The position numbers and the translations under genes are program-made. A model generated the notes under the pieces. That model was not told the origin of the DNA, made no database searches, and saw only the letters and a list, made by a program, of their open reading frames with translations. Positions 1 to 6,351 of a stretch of DNA of 7,454 bases are shown one piece after another. How positions within the stretch are numbered: position 1 is the stretch's first letter; each line of letters begins with the position of its first letter. Source of the stretch: an uncultured Rhizobiaceae group bacterium (GTDB lineage: Bacteria; Pseudomonadota; Alphaproteobacteria; Rhizobiales; Rhizobiaceae); NCBI GenBank assembly GCA_937951455.1, contig CALFBU010000046.1, positions 1 through 7,454 of the forward strand, written 5' to 3'.

Positions 1-231
1 GTTGTGACGGACGGTGAAAGTAATGTTCCTGTTAGCTTTGATGGGATTCTTCCGGACCTTTTTCGTGAAGGCCAAGGTGTAATTGCTGAGGGCGCCATGG
101 ACACTCAGGGGCGCTTTATTGCTCAGAACGTACTGGCAAAACATGATGAAAACTACATTCCCAAAGAACTTGAAGATGTGATGAAAAAAAAGGAAATCTG
201 GAAGGGCCAAGAGGGTGAAAATAGCTCATGA
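1..231 (+). CDS. ccmE: Cytochrome c maturation heme chaperone CcmE (CycJ), 3' part
   Basis: This is the C-terminal part of CcmE, the membrane-anchored periplasmic protein that covalently binds heme from CcmABCD and passes it to CcmF/CcmH. The first 76 codons visible are in frame from base 1, and the true start lies upstream of the window. The sequence shows the family block [13 protein letters not shown] followed by LAKHDENY. In that block the histidine (codon 142-144) and the tyrosine (codon 154-156) form the HxxxY pair. From family knowledge the histidine forms the covalent heme bond and the tyrosine is an axial ligand. The tail after HDENY is short, charged and lysine-rich, as is usual in CcmE. 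The stop codon overlaps the ccmF start as ATGA, which implies translational coupling. The N-terminal anchor helix cannot be seen. The family call is very secure. Confidence 0.96.
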   Translation, partial: VVTDGESNVPVSFDGILPDLFREGQGVIAEGAMDTQGRFIAQNVLAKHDENYIPKELEDVMKKKEIWKGQEGENSS

Positions 232-2207
232 TTGCTGAACTTGGACATTATGCACTCGTATTGGCGCTAGCGATCACGTTGGTTCAGTCAATCATCCCAT
301 TTTGGGGCGCAAGAACAGGTGACGAAGTTTTGATGGCTTCAGGAACATCTTCTGCGATTGCCGGGTTTCTGGCCTTGGGATTATCTTTTGCAGCTTTAAC
401 ATATGCTTATGTGACTTCGGATTTTTCATTAGCCAACGTCTGGCAGAATTCGCATTCAGATAAGCCTATGCTTTACAAAGTTACAGGTGTTTGGGGAAAT
501 CACGAAGGTTCTATGCTTCTATGGGTTTTAATCCTTGCTCTGTTCTCAGCAATGCTTGCTGCTTTCGCCACCAATTTGCCTTCAAGGTTGAAAGCTGATG
601 TTTTGGCTGTTCAAGGTTGGGTAACCTTGGCATTTCTTTTGTTCATTCTCTTTACGTCAAACCCTTTTGAGCGTCTGCCGCAAGTACCTGCCGAGGGGCG
701 GGACTTAAACCCGATCTTGCAAGATATTGGGTTAGCAATTCATCCGCCTTTGTTGTACGTGGGCTATGTAGGCTTTTCATTGACATTTTCATTCGCTGTT
801 GCCGCCATGATTTCAGGGCGTATCGATGGCGCTTGGGCAAGGTATGTTCGTCCATGGGCTTTGGTTGCATGGGTCTTTTTAACCGCAGGCATCGCCATGG
901 GGTCTTACTGGGCATATTATGAGCTTGGCTGGGGTGGCTGGTGGTTCTGGGATCCGGTAGAAAATGCATCTTTCATGCCTTGGCTGGTGGGAACAGCATT
1001 AATCCATTCAGCTTTGGTTATGGAAAAACGAGATGCGCTGAAGATTTGGACAATATTACTCGCGCTTTTAACTTTCTCACTTTCATTACTCGGAACTTTC
1101 ATCGTTCGCTCTGGTGTATTGACGTCTGTTCACAGTTTTGCATCTGACCCAAGCCGTGGCGTCTTTATATTGATGATCTTGCTGGTGTTTATTGGTGGCT
1201 CACTTGCTCTGTTTGCCTTGCGTGCGAATTCACTTCAACAAGGCGGTTTATTCCAACCCATCTCGAGAGAAGGTGCGCTGGTCTTCAACAATCTTTTCCT
1301 GACGGTGTCCTGCGCGACAGTTATTCTTGGAACGCTTTATCCACTATTTCTGGAAGCACTGGATGGTTCAAAAATTTCCGTAGGCCCTCCGTATTTCAAC
1401 CTGACGTTCGGCCCGCTTATGGTGCCACTTTTGTTAGCCATTCCATTGGGGCCATTGATGTCGTGGAAACGCGCTGATTTATTACCAGTCTTACAGCGTT
1501 TGTACTTCATAGCTGGTGTTGCCTTGGTCAGTATTATTCTGGCACTTGCATTTACGGAAGACGGGCCAATTCTAGCATCCTTGGCAATTGGTCTTGCCGT
1601 CTGGGTTATGCTTGGAAGCCTTGCCGAACTATTCCAACGTTCGGGACTTCCAAAAGCAAGCTTAAAGGTTGCCTTTTCAAGACTGGTTGGCTTGCCAAGG
1701 TCGACATGGGGCTCTGCCTTTGCCCACTTTGGCGTAGGCTTGATGGTTTTAGGTGTTGTTGGTGCAACGGCTTTCAGTGATGAAAAAGGGATTTCAGCCG
1801 TTAAAGGCGATACGATAGAAATAGCAGGCTTTACCTTAACACATGCGGGCAAGCGTCAGGAGCAGGGGCCAAACTTTGTGCAAGATACGCTTGTGGTATC
1901 TGTAAGCCGAGGGGGTGTTGAAGAATTACAACTCACACCTGCCAAAAGGTTTTATACAGGACACGGGACAGCAACTACCGAAGCCTCCATCAAAACATAT
2001 TGGTTCTCTCAACTTTATGTTTCTGTAGGCGATACAGATGACCAAGGGAGAACAGTTCTGCGTGCTTGGTGGAAATCACAAGTGATTTTTGTTTGGCTAG
2101 GCCCAATCCTTATGGCGCTAGGTGGTTGTCTTTCTCTTAGCGACAGAAGATTGAGAGTGGGTGCGCCCAAAACGTCGAAAGTGAAACGTGAACTTGCAAA
2201 TGCTTAG
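228..2207 (+). CDS. ccmF: Cytochrome c heme lyase subunit CcmF (CycK)
   Basis: CcmF is the large integral membrane subunit of the System I heme ligation complex. It receives heme from CcmE and, with CcmH and CcmI, attaches it to the CXXCH cysteines of apocytochrome c on the periplasmic side. The protein has 659 residues, the usual length, and consists of many hydrophobic helices from residue 5 to about 636. The tryptophan-rich WWD heme-handling segment is at 234-247 ([13 protein letters not shown]). Histidines at 172 (IHPPLLY), 260, 302 (SVHSFASDP) and 500 correspond to the four conserved heme-ligand histidines of E. coli CcmF, which I recall as His173, 261, 303 and 491. A soluble periplasmic region at about 515-615 precedes the last helix, which is followed by a basic cytoplasmic tail. 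The start overlaps ccmE by 4 bp, with GAGGG at 211-215 as a weak ribosome site. No disruption was seen. Confidence 0.97.
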   Translation: MIAELGHYALVLALAITLVQSIIPFWGARTGDEVLMASGTSSAIAGFLALGLSFAALTYAYVTSDFSLANVWQNSHSDKPMLYKVTGVWGNHEGSMLLWVLILALFSAMLAAFATNLPSRLKADVLAVQGWVTLAFLLFILFTSNPFERLPQVPAEGRDLNPILQDIGLAIHPPLLYVGYVGFSLTFSFAVAAMISGRIDGAWARYVRPWALVAWVFLTAGIAMGSYWAYYELGWGGWWFWDPVENASFMPWLVGTALIHSALVMEKRDALKIWTILLALLTFSLSLLGTFIVRSGVLTSVHSFASDPSRGVFILMILLVFIGGSLALFALRANSLQQGGLFQPISREGALVFNNLFLTVSCATVILGTLYPLFLEALDGSKISVGPPYFNLTFGPLMVPLLLAIPLGPLMSWKRADLLPVLQRLYFIAGVALVSIILALAFTEDGPILASLAIGLAVWVMLGSLAELFQRSGLPKASLKVAFSRLVGLPRSTWGSAFAHFGVGLMVLGVVGATAFSDEKGISAVKGDTIEIAGFTLTHAGKRQEQGPNFVQDTLVVSVSRGGVEELQLTPAKRFYTGHGTATTEASIKTYWFSQLYVSVGDTDDQGRTVLRAWWKSQVIFVWLGPILMALGGCLSLSDRRLRVGAPKTSKVKRELANA

Positions 2208-2661
2208 ATCGATTTTATCTTTTGTTTTTGTCCTGCTTTTATTGTCGCCAGCACTTGCGGTTAATCCAGATGAAGTGCTGGATGATCCAGTGCTTGAAGA
2301 GCGCGCACGTTCGCTTTCAGTAGGTATCCGGTGTTTGGTTTGTCAAAACCAGTCCATTGATGATTCTGACGCTCAGCTTGCCAGGGATTTAAGAATAATC
2401 GTTAGAGAAAAACTTGCAGAAGGCTTAAACGATAAACAGATCCTGGATTATCTGGTTGAGCGCTATGGTGAATTCGTACTTCTGAAGCCCAGATTAAACA
2501 ATCAAACAATACTCCTTTGGTTGCTGCCATTAATAGCCCTGATTGTAGGAGCAATCATTGCGCTCAAAACCTTTGGTGCAACGAAAAGAAAAGAAGTCGC
2601 CGAAGTTAAAGATCTGAGTAAGGATGAAAAGGAAAAACTTTCTGAAATCCTTGATGAGTGA
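2200..2661 (+). CDS. ccmH: Cytochrome c maturation thiol oxidoreductase CcmH (CycL)
   Basis: CcmH keeps the heme-binding cysteines of apocytochrome c reduced and works with CcmF in heme ligation. It is anchored in the inner membrane facing the periplasm. With the ATG at 2200 it has 153 residues: a signal peptide at 1-20 ending SPALA before VNPDEV, the redox motif RCLVCQNQS with Cys45 and Cys48, a helical bundle with YGEFVLLKPR near 89-98, one transmembrane helix at about 103-123, and a charged cytoplasmic tail. This is the short single-domain form. The CcmI (CycH) function is expected in a separate gene, probably upstream of ccmE. The reading frame is also open to a GTG at 2188, four codons earlier. 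I prefer the ATG because the signal peptide then has normal length, but no clear ribosome site decides it. The gene overlaps ccmF by 8 bp, consistent with coupled translation. Confidence 0.95.
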   Translation: MLRSILSFVFVLLLLSPALAVNPDEVLDDPVLEERARSLSVGIRCLVCQNQSIDDSDAQLARDLRIIVREKLAEGLNDKQILDYLVERYGEFVLLKPRLNNQTILLWLLPLIALIVGAIIALKTFGATKRKEVAEVKDLSKDEKEKLSEILDE

Positions 2662-2700
2662 CTTGTGATTTTTAAATGAAAGCGTAACCTATTCCTATCC

Positions 2701-2706
2701 AAGGAG
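2701..2706 (+). promoter_or_regulatory. Strong ribosome binding site of the hydrolase/OsmC gene
   Basis: AAGGAG lies 7 bases before the ATG at 2714. It is the best Shine-Dalgarno match in the window and fixes the start of the fusion gene. The ccm genes rely on overlaps instead, so this gene is translated independently even if it is co-transcribed with ccmH across the 52-bp gap. I see no convincing promoter or terminator in that gap. Confidence 0.75.
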
Positions 2707-2713
2707 TAAGGTC

Positions 2714-3943
2714 ATGAATACTACAACACAACGCATTGATTTTGACGGTAGCCAAGGTGCTAAACTTTCTGCAAGGCTTGATTTACCCGCTGGTGCTATA
2801 AAAGCATACGCGATTTTTGCACACTGCTTCACCTGTTCAAAAGACCTTCACGCTACAAAAAGAATTTCCTCAGAACTTGCCGCGCAGGGCATAGCTGTCT
2901 TACGGTTTGATTTTACGGGTCTTGGTAATAGCAAGGGCGATTTTTCTTCAACCAATTTCTCTTCAAATCGAGAAGACTTGATTATAGCAGCGAATTACTT
3001 GCGTGATAATTTTGAAGCTCCAAGTCTGTTAATTGGTCACTCTTTGGGCGGGGCTGCGGTTTTGTCTATCGCTTCTGAAATTCCTGAAGTCACCGCGGTC
3101 GCCACCATAGGTGCACCCTCTGAAGCCAGCCACGTTGTTCATAATTTTGGAGTGAAAATTGATGAAATCAAAGATACAGGCGAAGCGACTGTCTCTTTGG
3201 GTGGACGAAATTTCTCGATCAGAAAACAGTTTCTTGATGATTTGAAAGCAAATGATGTGCTTGAAAAAGTTACCAAACTGAAAAAGCCATTGTTAGTCCT
3301 TCACTCTCCTGTCGACCAAACCGTGGGCGTTGAAAATGCAACGCAGATTTTTGTTGCTGCCAAACATCCCAAAAGTTTCGTATCGTTGGATAATGCGGAC
3401 CATCTTGTAAGCAATGAACGTGATGCGGACTTTGTCGCCTCCGTTATTACGGCATGGGCAGGTCGTTATATTTCTCAGGACGCCCTTCCCGAACAGTCTG
3501 ATGCCAGCGATGAGATAATCGTTTCGGAAACGGGTCTTGGCAAATTTCAAAATACTATCCTAGCGGGAAATCATTATCTGATCGGCGATGAGCCAAAATC
3601 TGTAGGTGGCTTGGACAGTGGGCCATCACCATATGATTATCTGGCAGCCGCACTGGGTACGTGCACTTCCATGACGATGCGCATGTATGCTGATTTCAAA
3701 AAACTTGATGTGGGCAAGATTTCCGTTGCTGTTTCACATAAGAAGATTCATGCAAAAGATTGCATGGAATGCACAGATGATGAACGCGCGAAGGGCGGTA
3801 AGATTGATGTTTTTGAACGCAAGATTGCGGTCGAGGGTCTCAATGACGACGAATTATCTGCCAAGTTGTTGCAAATTGCAGATAAATGCCCAGTTCACAA
3901 AACACTTGAAAAAGGTGCCAAGGTCGAAACACATTACAAATGA
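2714..3943 (+). CDS. Bifunctional alpha/beta hydrolase / OsmC-family protein
   Basis: This 409-residue protein fuses two domains. Residues 1 to about 250 are an alpha/beta hydrolase: AHCFTCSKD near 36-44 in the oxyanion-hole region, the nucleophile elbow GHSLGG with Ser110, the probable acid Asp201 in SPVDQTV, and His230 in NADHLVS. Residues from about 265 to 409 are an OsmC/Ohr-like domain, with Cys317 in LGTCTSMTMRM and Cys392 in DKCPVHKTL. These are the two cysteines that reduce organic hydroperoxides in OsmC/Ohr proteins. A further CxxC pair (Cys350, Cys353, in DCMEC) lies between them. There is no signal peptide, so it is cytoplasmic. This fused architecture is a recognised family in databases, but its natural substrate is not known to me. 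Peroxide or thioester detoxification is inferred from the cysteines. Its base composition resembles its neighbours by eye. It sits between ccmH and degP, apparently as an insertion into a conserved gene order. Confidence 0.93.
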   Translation: MNTTTQRIDFDGSQGAKLSARLDLPAGAIKAYAIFAHCFTCSKDLHATKRISSELAAQGIAVLRFDFTGLGNSKGDFSSTNFSSNREDLIIAANYLRDNFEAPSLLIGHSLGGAAVLSIASEIPEVTAVATIGAPSEASHVVHNFGVKIDEIKDTGEATVSLGGRNFSIRKQFLDDLKANDVLEKVTKLKKPLLVLHSPVDQTVGVENATQIFVAAKHPKSFVSLDNADHLVSNERDADFVASVITAWAGRYISQDALPEQSDASDEIIVSETGLGKFQNTILAGNHYLIGDEPKSVGGLDSGPSPYDYLAAALGTCTSMTMRMYADFKKLDVGKISVAVSHKKIHAKDCMECTDDERAKGGKIDVFERKIAVEGLNDDELSAKLLQIADKCPVHKTLEKGAKVETHYK

Positions 3944-3992
3944 ATAACTTAAACATTACAGAAGTTTAATTTTGCGTCCATAAAACTGTAAT
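3931..3992 (+). repeat. ACATTACA direct repeat with inverted TGTAAT copy upstream of degP
   Basis: ACATTACA occurs at 3931-3938 (over the last codons of the fusion gene) and again at 3953-3960, exactly 22 bp apart. A reverse-complement copy, CTGTAAT, at 3986-3992 pairs with ATTACAG at 3955-3961. A longer imperfect pairing is possible (ATTAC..AGTTT with AAACT-GTAAT, one 3-base bulge). The stem is AT-rich and no T-run follows it, so a terminator is unlikely. A binding site for a dimeric or tandem-binding regulator is possible but unproven. Confidence 0.4.
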
Positions 3993-4021
3993 CTGAAAGT
4001 TCCTACATAGAGTTCAATAGC

Positions 4022-4037
4022 CAAGCAGACTTGCTTG
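4022..4037 (+). other. Small hairpin in the likely degP leader
   Basis: CAAGCA at 4022-4027 and TGCTTG at 4032-4037 are perfect reverse complements around a 4-base loop, ending 13 bases before the AGAAGGA ribosome site at 4051-4057. If transcription starts upstream, this hairpin lies in the 5' untranslated region. Six base pairs is short and can arise by chance. I could not pick out a convincing promoter for degP in 3944-4064. Confidence 0.3.
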
Positions 4038-4064
4038 CACAATTGACTTTAGAAGGAACTAGCT

Positions 4065-5543
4065 ATGAAGATCAAAACTCAAACAACCAAATCATTTCGT
4101 AATGCATTACTCGCCTCTGCAATGGCTTTTGGCGTAGCAGGGTATGCAACAGGTCAATCAAATGTACTTTCATTCTCATCTGCGCATGCAGAGGCTGTAA
4201 AAGTTCAGGCACCCGCTGCGTTCTCATTTGGTGACGTTGTTGAAGCGGTATCACCTGCGGTTGTGAGTGTGCGCGTAGAGCAAACCATTCAGCCAGCCAG
4301 TGCAGAAGGTAACTTTCAGTTTGACCGACGCGGTCGTGACTTTATGGAAAAGTTTTTTGAAGGTTTGCCGCGTGGGGTAAGGCCAGATGGACGCCGTGGT
4401 CAAGGCCCACGTAAAGGCAATTCACAAGGTTCCGGCTTCTTTGTTTCAGACGATGGTTATCTTGTAACCAATAATCACGTGATTGAAGGCGGTTCAAAAT
4501 TTACAGTTGTGATGTCCGATGGCAAGGAGCTTGAAGCCGCACTGATTGGTACTGATCCAAGAACGGATCTCGCAGTGTTGAAAGTCGAAGCAGACGAAAA
4601 ACTTACCTACGTCGACTTTGGCGAAAAACGCCCGCGCACCGGTGACTGGGTAGTTGCTGTTGGTAACCCGTTTGGACTGGGTGGTACTGTGACCGCCGGC
4701 ATAGTATCCGCACACGGCCGCGACATTGGCTCCAGCCGATATGATGATTTCATCCAGATTGATGCCGCTGTAAACAAGGGCAACTCTGGTGGTCCAACCT
4801 TTAATCTCAGCGGCGAAGTGATTGGCGTAAATACAGCCATTTTCTCACCCTCAGGTGGTAATGTGGGCATCGCTTTCGCAGTCCCTGCAAAACTTGCAGA
4901 CGAAGTCGTAACTGATCTCATTCAAAACGGCTCGGTAACACGCGGTTGGCTCGGTGTTCAAATTCAGCCAGTGACTGCAGAAATATCAGAATCACTTGGT
5001 CTGGACACAGCGCAAGGTGCAATCGTGACATCTCCGCAAGAAGGAAGCCCTGCTGCTGATGCAGGAATTCAATCAGGCGACGTAATTACGGCGGTTGATG
5101 ACAAGAGCGTTAAAGGTCCTAAAGAACTTGCACGTGTGATTGCAGGATACGATCCTGACTCCCAAATCAATCTGAAAGTATGGCGTGATGGCCAATCTGA
5201 AACGGTTTCTGTAACTCTTGGCAAGCTTGAAGAAACACAAGTTGCAACAGCCGTTGCCCCACAAGATGGAAAGAAACGCACTCTCAAACGTCTCGGCCTT
5301 CAACTGGAAGAAACGTCCGATGGTCTGGCGGTGCTTGATGTGAACCCCGGCAGTCAAGCTGCGGAGCGCGGCTTAGTCGCTGGTGATGTCATTGTTTCTG
5401 TCAATGGCGAAGACGTGACCGACGTGAAGGCATTAAGAAGCGGTATGAAATCTGCGCGCCAAGCGGGGCGCAAATCTGCGCTTCTTGAAGTGCGCAGACA
5501 AGATCGCACAGTCTTTATCCCTGTACCAGTACAGCGCGGTTAA
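4065..5543 (+). CDS. degP: Periplasmic Do/HtrA-family serine protease DegP
   Basis: A trypsin-like periplasmic protease and chaperone of 492 residues that degrades misfolded envelope proteins. A long N-terminal signal region (basic start, hydrophobic 13-28) probably ends at the AHA site near residue 42. The protease domain has the catalytic triad His138 (TNNHVIEG), Asp168 (RTDLAVLKV) and Ser241 (GNSGGP). Two PDZ domains follow at about 296-385 and 405-490, and these select substrates and drive oligomer assembly in the family. An Arg/Gly-rich loop at about 86-119, before the first strands leading to His138, matches the regulatory LA-loop position and looks unusually basic. The start is set by AGAAGGA at 4051-4057, 7 bases before the ATG. 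The gene stands between two 121-bp gaps and ends in paired hairpins, so it is probably its own transcription unit. The rhizobial equivalent is called degP or degP1; MucD/DegQ-like is the alternative name. Confidence 0.95.
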   Translation: MKIKTQTTKSFRNALLASAMAFGVAGYATGQSNVLSFSSAHAEAVKVQAPAAFSFGDVVEAVSPAVVSVRVEQTIQPASAEGNFQFDRRGRDFMEKFFEGLPRGVRPDGRRGQGPRKGNSQGSGFFVSDDGYLVTNNHVIEGGSKFTVVMSDGKELEAALIGTDPRTDLAVLKVEADEKLTYVDFGEKRPRTGDWVVAVGNPFGLGGTVTAGIVSAHGRDIGSSRYDDFIQIDAAVNKGNSGGPTFNLSGEVIGVNTAIFSPSGGNVGIAFAVPAKLADEVVTDLIQNGSVTRGWLGVQIQPVTAEISESLGLDTAQGAIVTSPQEGSPAADAGIQSGDVITAVDDKSVKGPKELARVIAGYDPDSQINLKVWRDGQSETVSVTLGKLEETQVATAVAPQDGKKRTLKRLGLQLEETSDGLAVLDVNPGSQAAERGLVAGDVIVSVNGEDVTDVKALRSGMKSARQAGRKSALLEVRRQDRTVFIPVPVQRG

Positions 5544-5550
5544 TCCCTAT

Positions 5551-5584
5551 CATCTTTCCTGTTGTCCCCCTCCAAGGAAAGATG
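5551..5584 (+). other. First degP 3' hairpin with C-rich loop
   Basis: CATCTTTCCT (5551-5560) pairs perfectly over 10 bp with AGGAAAGATG (5575-5584), starting 7 bases after the degP stop codon. The 14-base loop contains TCCCCCTCC, which includes CCTCC, the complement of a Shine-Dalgarno core. No T-run follows, so this hairpin is not itself a standard terminator. It may stabilise the mRNA 3' end or form the seed of a 3'-derived small RNA that ends at the next hairpin. Both roles are inferred. Confidence 0.6.
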
Positions 5585-5590
5585 TAGCTG

Positions 5591-5632
5591 GCGGCAGACT
5601 ATTACCCCCAATAGTCTGCCGCTATTTGCTTT
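5591..5632 (+). terminator. Probable rho-independent terminator of degP
   Basis: GCGGCAGACTATT (5591-5603) and AATAGTCTGCCGC (5610-5622) form a perfect 13-bp stem with loop ACCCCC. One wobble (G5590-T5623) and one A-T pair could extend it. The following strand is T-rich but broken (TATTTGCTTT), a modest U-tract. Position after degP, with the next gene 42 bp further on, supports termination here. The stem is nearly symmetrical but has no clear T-run on the other strand and no opposing gene. Confidence 0.75.
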
Positions 5633-5650
5633 CCACAACAGCTTATTTTG

Positions 5651-5657
5651 TATAAAT
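5651..5657 (+). promoter_or_regulatory. Possible -10 element for the response regulator gene
   Basis: TATAAAT at 5651-5657 resembles a sigma70-type -10 box and lies inside the perfect palindrome ATAAATTTAT (5652-5661). The -35 match is poor: TTGCTT at 5626-5631 is 19 bp away, and TTTCCA at 5630-5635 is 15 bp away. If it is used, transcription would begin at about 5663-5665, at the start codon itself. The element rests mostly on base composition and position. Confidence 0.35.
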
Positions 5658-5664
5658 TTATCCC

Positions 5665-6351
5665 ATGAAAATATTAATTGTAGAAGATGACGACGAAGCC
5701 GCAAAATTTCTTATAAAGGGATTTGGTGAAGCAGGTCATAACCCAATTCATGCCGCAGACGGTGATACAGGATTGCATTTGGCAAAAACTGAACAGTTTG
5801 ATGTATTAATATTGGATCGAATGTTGCCGAAACTTGATGGCCTTAGCCTTCTGAAACAGGTCAGAGCAGATGGCGATAATACACCCGCACTCATCCTATC
5901 AGCACTAGGGGCTGTCGATGACAGGGTCGAAGGACTTCGCTCTGGTGGGGATGATTATCTTACAAAGCCTTATGCATTTTCAGAGCTTCTGGCGCGTGTT
6001 GAAGTATTGGCCAAACGTAATAATACAGAAGAAGGTGACACCACGCTCACCGTAGGAGATCTTCAACTGGATCGACTAACCAGAGAGGTTAGTCGCGGCG
6101 GACAGAAAATTCTGCTGCAGCCACGTGAATTCAGACTTTTGACCTATCTCATGCAAAACGCTGGAACCGTTGTCACGCGAACCATGCTTTTAGAAAAAGT
6201 ATGGGACTATCATTTCGATCCCCAGACCAATGTCATTGATGTTCATATCTCTCGGCTAAGAGGCAAGATTGATAAAGACTTTGATGGACCGATGCTTTTG
6301 ACCATTCGCGGTGCGGGTTATAAATTGCAAGTGCCGGAAGCTAATGCCTGA
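5665..6351 (+). CDS. OmpR/PhoB-family two-component response regulator
   Basis: A 228-residue DNA-binding response regulator. The receiver domain (1 to about 117) has the acidic pair Asp8/Asp9 in VEDDD, the phosphoacceptor Asp51 in LILDRMLP, the switch Ser79 in LILSALG, and Lys101 in YLTKPYAF. A short linker leads to a winged-helix domain (about 127-223) with the family motifs LLQPREFRLLTYL, VWDYHFDPQTNVIDVHI and GAGYKL. The ATG at 5665 is secure because MKILIVEDD is the usual receiver beginning, yet no Shine-Dalgarno sequence precedes it. The overlapping kinase gene downstream is its expected partner. In rhizobia the regulator at this place after degP is known to me only as an unnamed CpxR-like protein, so I give no symbol. 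Targets are unknown; degP and the regulator's own operon are obvious candidates, by inference. Confidence 0.95.
   Translation: MKILIVEDDDEAAKFLIKGFGEAGHNPIHAADGDTGLHLAKTEQFDVLILDRMLPKLDGLSLLKQVRADGDNTPALILSALGAVDDRVEGLRSGGDDYLTKPYAFSELLARVEVLAKRNNTEEGDTTLTVGDLQLDRLTREVSRGGQKILLQPREFRLLTYLMQNAGTVVTRTMLLEKVWDYHFDPQTNVIDVHISRLRGKIDKDFDGPMLLTIRGAGYKLQVPEANA
6073..6095 (+). repeat. Perfect inverted repeat inside the response regulator gene
   Basis: CGACTAACC (6073-6081) and GGTTAGTCG (6087-6095) are perfect reverse complements around the 5-base loop AGAGA. The repeat falls at the start of the DNA-binding domain, over the codons for residues DRLTREVSR. That peptide is itself typical of the family, so coding constraint may have produced the repeat. 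As RNA it would be a stable 9-bp hairpin. Confidence 0.55.

Noticed and set aside
652..969. 105-codon open frame on the - strand opposite ccmF
   Set aside because: It sits opposite the region leading to the CcmF WWD motif. The peptide is low in hydrophobic structure, rich in Arg/Pro, and matches nothing recognised.
1337..1852. 171-codon open frame on the - strand opposite ccmF
   Set aside because: It lies wholly inside ccmF, whose frame is intact with all conserved motifs. The predicted peptide has no recognisable domain and its composition looks like an antisense shadow.
2662..2713. Promoter for the hydrolase/OsmC gene, from CTTGTG and CTATTC words
   Set aside because: The two words are separated by 21 bp, too far for a normal sigma70 or heat-shock promoter, and no better pair was found.
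3955..3992. ATTACAG/CTGTAAT inverted repeat as a terminator of the hydrolase/OsmC gene
   Set aside because: The stem is AT-rich and bulged, has a long loop, and is not followed by a T-run. A regulatory role is more plausible than termination.
3988..4000. CpxR-like box (GTAAA-N5-GTAAA) upstream of degP
   Set aside because: Only GTAAT is present, and the second half-site does not match at the required spacing.
4607..4921. 104-codon - strand frame opposite degP
   Set aside because: It is antisense to the region holding the DegP serine motif. The Ser/Pro/Thr-rich peptide is typical of a reverse-strand shadow.
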